Source of the DNA: Arcicella rigui
GTDB taxonomy: Bacteria; Bacteroidota; Bacteroidia; Cytophagales; Spirosomataceae
DNA length: 64,000 nt
Direction of reading: 5' to 3'
Assembly (NCBI RefSeq): GCF_034929435.1
Contig: NZ_JAYFUM010000018.1
Span: 62,001-126,000, forward strand
Positions within the stretch are counted from its first letter, which is position 1. Each line of letters begins with the position of its first letter. Under the pieces are notes generated by a model. That model saw nothing but the letters and a program-made list of their open reading frames with translations, did not search any database and was not told the DNA's origin. Positions 51,610 through 58,730 of the stretch are shown here, one piece after another. The translations under genes and the position numbers were made by a program.

Positions 51610-54483
51610 ATGAATAACATCAGCAAAAAAACTCCTTTACTCTTTTTATTATTGGCTTGTTTGCTAACCAATTACCCAAACATCGCTCAACAAAAATCAA
51701 CGATTATTCAAGACAATATTTTCCAGAAACCTACACAGCAATATGGGATTCGTTGCTGGTGGTGGTGGCTGAATGGCAATGTTACAAAGGAAGCAATTAC
51801 TCGTGATTTAGAGGAAATGAAAGCCAAAGGTTTTAGTGGAGCTTGTATTTTTGATGCAGGAGGCTATAATCAAAGAGGAAACGGTGATGTACCAGAAGGC
51901 CCGATGTTTGGCTCGAAAGCTTGGCGAGAACTTTATTTGCACGCCATCAAAGAAGCCAATCGTTTAGGATTAGTGATGTCGCTGAGTATTCAAAGTGGTT
52001 GGAATTTGGGTGGGCCAGATATTACTCCAGCCGAAGCAGCCAAACAAGTAGTTTCAGCTGAAACAAAAGTGCAAGGCGGTAAAATGCTTGATATTACTTT
52101 GCCTTTGCCCAAAATCAAAGATGATTTTTACAGAGAAATTGTAGTCTTGGCAATTCCAGATAAAGGCATTAAAGACCGTAAACCTATCAAAGATTTTGAA
52201 AATAAAGCCGCTACTCGTGAAGTAGGCTGGTCTGTACCCGAAACCAGACCTTTGTTAGTGGATATTCCTGCCACTGCTGGCGAAGAAGATGCACAGAAAA
52301 AAGAAGTCATCAATGTATCGCAATGGGTAAAAAATGGCAAACTTCACTGGCAAGCCCCCAAAGGCAATTGGCTTATTTTACGCATGGGCTACACCGTAAC
52401 GGGTGCGGAGGTTTCGACCTCAAGTGGCAAATGGCAAGGTATGGTGATTGACTATACCAGTGAAAAACATTTTAACCGCTATTGGAATACCAACGTTGAG
52501 CCTTTGCTAAAAATGATTGGCCCAATGGCTGGCAAAACTTTACGCTATTTGCAAACCGATAGTTTTGAGGCTGGTGGCATGAACTGGTCGGATGGCTTTG
52601 AAAATGAATTCAAAAAAAGAAGAGGCTACGACCCTATCCCCTACTTGCCCGTATTGGCTGGAAAAATCATCGAAGACCGAACAGCAAGTAATAATTTCTT
52701 GAACGATTTAAGAAAGACTTTGAGCGATTGTATTTCCGATAATCATTATAAAGTATTCGCATCAAGAGCAAAAAAGTATGGTATGGGCATTCAGCCAGAG
52801 TCGGCTGGGCCACACGCTGGGCCTTTTGACGGACTGAAAAACTATGGACATTCTGAAATTATGATGAGCGAATTTTGGTCGCCTTCACCGCATCGCTCAA
52901 AAGACATTGACCGCTTTTTTGTAAAGCAAGCAGCCAGTGCTGCAAAGATTTTTAATAAAAAATTGGTCGGGGCAGAATCTTTCACAACCATTGGCCCACA
53001 CTGGAACGACGTAATTTGGGCAGATATGAAACCCAGTGCCGACCATGAATTTTGTGCTGGACTAAACTTGGTTTACCTACATACTTTTACTTGTTCGCCC
53101 AAAGAAATGGGCTTACCAGGACAAGAGTATTTTGCTGGTACGCACTTTAATCCGAATGTTACTTGGTGGAATTATTCTACGGCATTTATTCAATACCTCA
53201 GTCGTTGCCAATACATGATGCAAGAAGGTAGAGCCGTAGCAGATGTATTGTATTATTATGGCGACCACGCTCCAAACTTGGCACGCTACAAAGCCGACGA
53301 CCCCGCAGGTGCTTTGCCAGAATATGATTATGACGTGATTAATGAAGATAGATTATTGGCATTATCGGTAAAAAATGGTAAAATCTATTTACCACATGGC
53401 GACTCTTATCGAGTGTTGGTATTGCCCAACCATAAAATTTTATCTTTAGCCACTCTGAAAAAAGTACAACAATTACTCTTAGAAGGAGCAACAATAATCG
53501 GCACAAAACCATTGAGTACCGCCAGTTTGGTGGCATCGCCAAATGCTGAATCAGAAAGACTGAGCATTACTAAGCAAATTTGGGGAAATGATGAAAGCAC
53601 AACAGGCGAAAAACAATATGGAAAAGGCAAAATCATTTGGGGAAAAACAGCCAGAGAAGTATTGAAAAACAGTAATATTTTGCCCGATTGTGAATGGCTA
53701 AACAAAGAAAAAGCACAAAACTTTGACTTTATCCACAGAAAAGCGGGTGAAATGGATTTTTACTTTATCAGTAGTCAGAATAAAGAAAATGCCCAAGTAA
53801 CAGCTAAATTTTCAATCGGTGACAGAGTACCAGAATTATGGGATGCCGTAACAGGCAATATTACACCTTTGAAAAATTATACTTTAGCCAATGGGCAAAT
53901 TAGTATTCCATTAGCATTTAATCCTTACGGTTCGGTCTTTGTTGTTTTCAGAAAAAAGCTGTCGCAAGCAACAAAAACAGAAAATACAGATTTTGTAAAA
54001 TATCAAGAAAAGCAAAACTTAAATACTACTTGGCAAGTATATTTTGACCCAAAATGGGGCGGAACAAACTGGACAACTTTTGATAAATTGTATGACTGGA
54101 CAGAACGCCCAGAAGAAGGAATCAAGTATTATTCTGGCACAGCCATTTACAAAACGCAGTTTGATGTTTCAAATCTTCAAAACAATGAATTTTTAGATTT
54201 GGGCGAAGTAAAAGATGTAGGCATTGCCAAAGTAAAATTGAATGGCAAAGATTTAGGCATTTTATGGTGTCCGCCTTTTAGAGTTTCCGTAAAAGGTTTA
54301 TTGAAAGAAAAAGGCAATGAATTGGAGATAGAAATAGTAAACACTTGGCGAAACCGACTCATCGGCGACCGTGAAAAACCTGCAAACGAACGTTTTACCA
54401 AAACCAATATCACCATTAAACCCGATTGGAAACTACAACCTTCTGGGCTTTTGGGGCCTGTAAGGTTGTTGAAGGGGGAGTAA
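51610..54483 (+). CDS. GH106-like glycoside hydrolase (probable alpha-L-rhamnosidase)
   Basis: A 957-residue secreted enzyme with a signal peptide of about 26 residues. The catalytic region opens with RCWWWWLNGNVTKEAITRDL, EMKAKGFSGACIFDAGG and SIQSGWNLGGPDITPAEA, a pattern typical of GH106 rhamnosidases. The C-terminal 120 residues form a beta-sandwich (YSGTAIYKTQFDVSNL to NTWRNRLIGDR), a galactose-binding-like fold. GH106 enzymes release L-rhamnose from plant polysaccharides such as rhamnogalacturonans. It probably serves the upstream SusC/SusD pair, but a terminator separates them, so it may have its own promoter. Family assignment is from pattern memory. Confidence 0.8.
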   Translation: MNNISKKTPLLFLLLACLLTNYPNIAQQKSTIIQDNIFQKPTQQYGIRCWWWWLNGNVTKEAITRDLEEMKAKGFSGACIFDAGGYNQRGNGDVPEGPMFGSKAWRELYLHAIKEANRLGLVMSLSIQSGWNLGGPDITPAEAAKQVVSAETKVQGGKMLDITLPLPKIKDDFYREIVVLAIPDKGIKDRKPIKDFENKAATREVGWSVPETRPLLVDIPATAGEEDAQKKEVINVSQWVKNGKLHWQAPKGNWLILRMGYTVTGAEVSTSSGKWQGMVIDYTSEKHFNRYWNTNVEPLLKMIGPMAGKTLRYLQTDSFEAGGMNWSDGFENEFKKRRGYDPIPYLPVLAGKIIEDRTASNNFLNDLRKTLSDCISDNHYKVFASRAKKYGMGIQPESAGPHAGPFDGLKNYGHSEIMMSEFWSPSPHRSKDIDRFFVKQAASAAKIFNKKLVGAESFTTIGPHWNDVIWADMKPSADHEFCAGLNLVYLHTFTCSPKEMGLPGQEYFAGTHFNPNVTWWNYSTAFIQYLSRCQYMMQEGRAVADVLYYYGDHAPNLARYKADDPAGALPEYDYDVINEDRLLALSVKNGKIYLPHGDSYRVLVLPNHKILSLATLKKVQQLLLEGATIIGTKPLSTASLVASPNAESERLSITKQIWGNDESTTGEKQYGKGKIIWGKTAREVLKNSNILPDCEWLNKEKAQNFDFIHRKAGEMDFYFISSQNKENAQVTAKFSIGDRVPELWDAVTGNITPLKNYTLANGQISIPLAFNPYGSVFVVFRKKLSQATKTENTDFVKYQEKQNLNTTWQVYFDPKWGGTNWTTFDKLYDWTERPEEGIKYYSGTAIYKTQFDVSNLQNNEFLDLGEVKDVGIAKVKLNGKDLGILWCPPFRVSVKGLLKEKGNELEIEIVNTWRNRLIGDREKPANERFTKTNITIKPDWKLQPSGLLGPVRLLKGE

Positions 54484-54520
54484 AATATAAAATAGAATCC
54501 CCAAAAATCTATGTATTGCA

Positions 54521-54549
54521 GTAGCGGCAACCCTTGCGGTTGCCGCTAC
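54521..54549. repeat. GC-rich hairpin with CTTGC loop
   Basis: A perfect 12-bp stem (GTAGCGGCAACC with its complement) and loop CTTGC, between convergent genes. It is unusually GC-rich for the neighbourhood and has no T tract, like the hairpin at 37034-37059. Confidence 0.6.
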
Positions 54550-54589
54550 ACGAGTTTAATTATTTCATTTTTAATTGTTTACATTATAT

Positions 54590-56044
54590 TTATTTAAAAA
54601 TCCCATTTTTAAAAATCTTCACCGCATCCTCCGTCTCCTTAAAATTCATGGAAGCGAAGCCTATTCTGCACGCATTTTCGCTTGGATATGCCGCACCGTC
54701 TGAGAGGTACAAACCGTTTTTGGCTAATTTGGGAGCGAGTTCTATCAATGAAATACTTTTATCAAATTTTGCCCAAATCGCCATGCCACCGTCTGGTACT
54801 TTAAAATCAATCACATCGCCCAATTCGTTTTTTAATAAATCACAAGTAAAGTCTCGTCGTTCTCTATAAATCTTTAACACTTTGGCGGCGTGTCGTTTCA
54901 GCGTGCCATTTTCTAACATATCAGCCAAAGACAATTCTAAAATAGTATCGCCTTGTCGGTCGATGATGCGTCTTAACTTGGCTAATTCTTCAATAATTTC
55001 CTGCTTCGCTACCACGTAGCCCACTCGAAAAGTTGGGGCAATTTTCTTCGTAAAAGAACCAATATACACCACCAAACCGTGACGGTCAGCACTCGCCAAA
55101 GGCAAAACTGGTCGATTAGCATAATGAAAATCATAATCGTAATCGTCTTCAAGAATATAAAAACGATACTTTTCTGCCAAAGCCAAGAGTTTAATTCTTC
55201 GTTCGGGCGTAAGCGTTACCGTAGTTGGATGATAATGATGAGAAGTAACATAAATCGCCTTGACGGGCTTTTTCCGACAAATATCTTCAATAGCATCTAC
55301 CACAATTCCCTCTTCATCAATCGGAATCGTGTTCAATTTTGCCCCCAAAGTAGCGAAAGTCATGTTGGTAGCAGGGTAATTCAAATCTCCAACAATTACT
55401 TCATCGCCTTTTTCAAAAAGAGCCAAACCCACCAAATAAATCGCCATTTGACTACCACGAGTTGTAATAATTTGTTCAGGCGAAGTATTCATGCCACGGG
55501 TTTCGTTCAGAACTTTCGCAAAGGTTTCTCGGAAACGCAAAGCCCCAAAAACAGAAGTATAATACAGCACCGACGGCTCGCCAAATTTAATATACTGCGA
55601 ATACAAACGAGCCAGTTCGTCTCTCGGAGCTAAACGCACATCGGGCAAACCATCATTAAAAGCCAACCTTTGCGTAATAATCGGAGGAATTTTCACCAAA
55701 GTATTTTTGGCAAAATTCATCGAAAAATCATCTTTACTTTTTGCTTCAAAATCTTGTTTTGAGAGCTGAACAGGCTTTACATTCGGAAGATGTTGAGCGA
55801 TAAAAGTGCCTTTTTTCGGAAAAATCTCAATCCAACCTTGTGAATACAATTCATCATAAGCCGCCACAACAGTTTTTCGATGAAGCGATAAAAGCTCCGC
55901 CATTTGCCGAGAACTGAGGAGTTTTGTTCCAGTTTTCAACATTCCAGACTGAATATTTTTAATGATTTCATTGGCAATTTGTACGTAAATCGGCAAAGAA
56001 GATTCCTTCTTGAGGTCGATTAAAGTTTTAAAAGGTATTTCCAT
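54590..56044 (-). CDS. MocR-type GntR/aminotransferase-like regulator
   Basis: A 484-residue regulator fusing a GntR winged helix (residues 15-85; KLLSSRQMAELLSLHRKTVV) to a fold-type I aminotransferase domain. PLP-site motifs are visible: SHHYHPTTVTLTPERR near 265, EDDYDYDFHY near 295, and the Schiff-base lysine in GSFTKKIAPTFRVGY near 325. MocR proteins sense PLP or an amino-acid adduct and often control vitamin B6 or amine genes. It is divergent from a pyridoxamine-phosphate-oxidase-fold gene, which is the probable target. Confidence 0.92.
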   Translation of the reverse strand: MEIPFKTLIDLKKESSLPIYVQIANEIIKNIQSGMLKTGTKLLSSRQMAELLSLHRKTVVAAYDELYSQGWIEIFPKKGTFIAQHLPNVKPVQLSKQDFEAKSKDDFSMNFAKNTLVKIPPIITQRLAFNDGLPDVRLAPRDELARLYSQYIKFGEPSVLYYTSVFGALRFRETFAKVLNETRGMNTSPEQIITTRGSQMAIYLVGLALFEKGDEVIVGDLNYPATNMTFATLGAKLNTIPIDEEGIVVDAIEDICRKKPVKAIYVTSHHYHPTTVTLTPERRIKLLALAEKYRFYILEDDYDYDFHYANRPVLPLASADRHGLVVYIGSFTKKIAPTFRVGYVVAKQEIIEELAKLRRIIDRQGDTILELSLADMLENGTLKRHAAKVLKIYRERRDFTCDLLKNELGDVIDFKVPDGGMAIWAKFDKSISLIELAPKLAKNGLYLSDGAAYPSENACRIGFASMNFKETEDAVKIFKNGIFK

Positions 56045-56089
56045 CTGGACTACTTATAAGTAAAATTGTGGAGCATTAAACTAATCCAG
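56045..56089. promoter_or_regulatory. Candidate MocR operator
   Basis: CTGGACTA at 56045-56052 and CTAATCCAG at 56081-56089 form an imperfect inverted repeat with a 28-bp gap. CTGGAC-type half sites are known for MocR proteins such as TauR. It lies immediately before the regulator's start codon and 49 bp before the oxidase-fold gene. Confidence 0.45.
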
Positions 56090-56137
56090 CAAAGTTAGAA
56101 ATTTGTAGAAAGATTTGAAGATAAACCCTTTAAAATT

Positions 56138-56794
56138 ATGGCAACACTCCCAATTACGGAAAGAACAAAAATTAGTCGCACAGCAAAGCGTGGCGACTAT
56201 TCTGAAGAAACTATTTACAGTATTTTAGATGAAGGACTTTTTTGTCATGTTTCATACATTGAAAGAGAAACTCCGATGTGTATTCCTACGGGTTACGGAC
56301 GCATTGGCAATAAATTATATATTCATGGCTCGGTGGGCAGTCATTTTATGCGAGCCATTGCCGACGGTAGAACGGTTTGTTTGAGTGTTTCTTTGATTGA
56401 TGGATTGGTTTTGGCAAGGTCGGCATTTAGTCATTCAGTCAATTATCGTTCGGTGGTGATGTTTGCCAAAGGAACAGTTGTGACGGACGAAACAGAGCGT
56501 TGGGATTCATTGATTGCCATTACCGAACAATTTATTCCCGGTCGTTGGGACAATGTACGTCTGCCAACTAAAAGTGAAATGCAGAAAACCATGATTATTT
56601 CATTTCCTTTGGAAGAAGCCTCCGCCAAAACCAGAAGTGGCGACCCAAAAGATGAAGAAGAAGATTATGATTTTCCAGTGTGGGCAGGCGTTTTACCGCT
56701 GAAATTGCAAGCACAAACCCCGATAACCGACCCAAAAATGCAATTTGATTTACCTGTTCCAGAATATGTTAGTAAATTAGTTGTGAATGAGTGA
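56138..56794 (+). CDS. Pyridoxamine 5'-phosphate oxidase-fold FMN-binding protein
   Basis: A 218-residue split-barrel flavoprotein (PNPOx-like family, Pfam Putative_PNPOx type). Near the start are KRGDYSEETIYSILDEG and FCHVSYIERETPMCIPTGYG (FMN-binding strand region), followed by LYIHGSVGSHFMRAI and the terminal WAGVLPL region. Such proteins bind FMN or F420 and may reduce haem or B6 compounds. They are not necessarily true PNP oxidases. Divergent from the MocR regulator and followed by a DinB gene on the same strand. Confidence 0.88.
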   Translation: MATLPITERTKISRTAKRGDYSEETIYSILDEGLFCHVSYIERETPMCIPTGYGRIGNKLYIHGSVGSHFMRAIADGRTVCLSVSLIDGLVLARSAFSHSVNYRSVVMFAKGTVVTDETERWDSLIAITEQFIPGRWDNVRLPTKSEMQKTMIISFPLEEASAKTRSGDPKDEEEDYDFPVWAGVLPLKLQAQTPITDPKMQFDLPVPEYVSKLVVNE

Positions 56795-56889
56795 ATTGTG
56801 ATTGAGTGAGTTGTGAATGAGTGATTAAAAAAATCGAAAATCGCTAAATCACAATTCACTCATTCACAACTCACTAATTCACAATTGAC
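56792..56889. repeat. Intergenic word-repeat hairpin, PNPOx-DinB
   Basis: The left arm (about 56792-56826) and right arm (about 56846-56889) are built from the words TTGTGAATGAGTGA and their complements, pairing over roughly 30 positions with small offsets. It overlaps the last base of the PNPOx stop and lies before the DinB start. Confidence 0.7.
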
Positions 56890-56909
56890 TAAATCACAAT
56901 TAAAAAAAC

Positions 56910-57434
56910 ATGCAAATCCTACCTCCATTACCCGAAGAAAATTTTGGACATTTTAGCAATTATATCAACAAAGTAAATACCGTAGAATTGCTAAAAGGCT
57001 TGGACGATAACCAAGAAGTATTAACCCAAAAAATGCTTGCTTTGGATGAAGCAACATTGAATTTTAAGTATCAACCCGATAAGTGGACGATTAAAGAAGT
57101 AATCGGTCATGTCATTGATACTGAGAGGATTTTTGCCTATCGAGCATTACGTTTTGCCCGAAAAGATAAAACCGCTTTGGCTGGCTACGACGAAGTTTTG
57201 TACGGCGATACTTCTAATGCTGGACAAAGAGATATTCAAGATTTGTTAGAAGAATTTGTAGCAGTACGCAAAGCGAGCATTACTTTATTCAAAAGTTTCA
57301 ATGAAGAAATGCTCAACGAAAAAGGCATTGCCAGCAATTTTACTATTTCTGCACGTGGATTAGGCTATGCTATTTTAGGGCATTGTACACATCATTTACA
57401 GATAATTGATGAGCGGTATTTGAAAAAAATATAA
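56910..57434 (+). CDS. DinB/YfiT-like protein, paralogue of 9716-10249
   Basis: A 174-residue DinB-fold protein. Metal-ligand histidines are found in GHVIDTERIFAYRAL (near residue 70) and GHCTHHLQIIDERY at the C-terminus. The core is clearly similar to the DinB protein near 10 kb (PDKWT, GH-DTERIF-YRAL, GYDE against GFDE), so the two derive from a duplication or a recurrent transfer. Enzymatic activity unknown. Probably co-transcribed with the PNPOx-fold gene, with a hairpin between them. Confidence 0.88.
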   Translation: MQILPPLPEENFGHFSNYINKVNTVELLKGLDDNQEVLTQKMLALDEATLNFKYQPDKWTIKEVIGHVIDTERIFAYRALRFARKDKTALAGYDEVLYGDTSNAGQRDIQDLLEEFVAVRKASITLFKSFNEEMLNEKGIASNFTISARGLGYAILGHCTHHLQIIDERYLKKI

Positions 57435-57493
57435 GCGATGAGTATTTGAGGATAAAGTAATTAATTCAACCTAATAATATATCATCGCTTATT

Positions 57494-57540
57494 TTGCAAT
57501 AAAAAAAATGCAATATATATTTGCAATAAAAAAAATGCAA
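57494..57540 (+). promoter_or_regulatory. ATPase-pair promoter built from two identical 20-bp repeats with A8 tracts
   Basis: Two identical 20-bp units (TTGCAAT-A8-TGCAA) start at 57494 and 57521. TTG at 57494-57496, a 19-base spacer and TATATTTG at 57516-57523 form a good promoter whose -33 and -7 boxes overlap the repeats. The first A8 (57501-57508) sits inside the spacer. Confidence 0.6.
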
Positions 57541-57542
57541 AT

Positions 57543-58730
57543 ATGAAATTAAGCATAGGTAAAACAGCAACTGGCGATGATTTCTTTCTACGAAATGATA
57601 TTGTAGCCGAAATCTATGAGGCTCTTGATGAAGGCAATAGTATATTACTCTCAGCCCCAAGAAGAGTTGGAAATACATCTATTATTCACTACATCAAGGA
57701 TAACCCCAGTACAACTGAAGAGTATTACTGTGTTTATGTCGATACAGAAGATGTTTCAGACAGCCAAACTTTCTTTAAAGTATTACTCAAAGCTATCTTT
57801 GATGTAGAAAATAAAAGTCGTTATCAAAAAAGTCTTGAAAAAGCAGGAAAAAAAATCAAGGGATTTCTAAGTAGTATTGATAATATTGATATTAGCGGAT
57901 TCATTTCGGTAGATTTCAACGAAAAAACTAATGAAAGTATTGACTATTTTGAACAATTTAAAGATTTCTTAGAAAAAGTAGATTTAGATAGTCGTAAAAT
58001 ATTATTGATGGTTGACGAGTTTCCTGTAACGATTGAACATATCAAAGATGAACAAGGGGAACAAGCTGCAAAGAACTTCTTAAAACAAAACCGTGCTATA
58101 AGACAAAATGATAAGTATAATCAAAAAATTAAGTTTATCTACACTGGCTCAATAGGTTTACTTTCAGTTGTTAAAAAACTGGATGCAACTGCTGACATTA
58201 ATGATATCTTATCCTATAAACTCCGCCCGCTTTCTTTAACTGAAGCCATCGAATTGGCACAGAAACTTCTTTCTACTTACCGAATTCAAGCCAAAAGAGA
58301 GGTTTTAGAATATTTACTTCTCCAAAAAATTGAATGGCTTATTCCTTTTCATATTCAATTGTCTATTAAAGAAATTCGAGATTTATATCGCTTAGAAGCC
58401 AAAGAAGTAAATGAAGCATTTATTGACCAAGCCTTTAAAGAGCTTATTTTGAATGGGGATATTTATTTAGACCATTATAGAGGACGCTTGAGTAAAGTGT
58501 TCAACCGTAATGAACTTACATTGGTACATGAAATTCTAAAGCAACTAACCAAAGCCCAGTCTGCCGAAGAAGCAGAATTATATGACTTAGCAGTCAAACA
58601 TAACCTTGAAAATTCATTCAAAAACATTTTGAACATTCTTGAGTATGATGGCTATCTTGTAGAAGTTGAAGTCCAAAAATGGCGGTTTTATTCTCCAATT
58701 CTTAAACAATGGTGGTCGAAAAATGTCTGA
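57543..58730 (+). CDS. P-loop ATPase-like protein with degenerate Walker A
   Basis: A 395-residue protein of the archaeal-type/STAND-like ATPase group. The P-loop region reads SAPRRVGNTSIIHY (residues 37-50). The invariant Walker A lysine is replaced by Asn44 (codon AAT at 57672-57674, one base from AAA or AAG). Walker B is LLMVDEFPVTIEH near residue 157, and TGSIGLL resembles sensor 1. The C-terminal 120 residues look like winged-helix domains (for example NEAFIDQAFKELILNGDIYL). It overlaps the second ATPase gene by 8 bp, so the products probably act as a complex. The lysine loss suggests that ATP hydrolysis is impaired and the subunit is structural. Function unknown. Confidence 0.75.
   Translation: MKLSIGKTATGDDFFLRNDIVAEIYEALDEGNSILLSAPRRVGNTSIIHYIKDNPSTTEEYYCVYVDTEDVSDSQTFFKVLLKAIFDVENKSRYQKSLEKAGKKIKGFLSSIDNIDISGFISVDFNEKTNESIDYFEQFKDFLEKVDLDSRKILLMVDEFPVTIEHIKDEQGEQAAKNFLKQNRAIRQNDKYNQKIKFIYTGSIGLLSVVKKLDATADINDILSYKLRPLSLTEAIELAQKLLSTYRIQAKREVLEYLLLQKIEWLIPFHIQLSIKEIRDLYRLEAKEVNEAFIDQAFKELILNGDIYLDHYRGRLSKVFNRNELTLVHEILKQLTKAQSAEEAELYDLAVKHNLENSFKNILNILEYDGYLVEVEVQKWRFYSPILKQWWSKNV

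Noticed and set aside
54177..54530. 117-codon minus-strand open frame over the rhamnosidase 3' end
   Set aside because: Antisense to the C-terminal beta-sandwich of the hydrolase and unlike any domain.
55079..55633. 184-codon plus-strand open frame inside the MocR gene
   Set aside because: It is antisense to a clearly recognised MocR protein and its translation has no domain-like features.
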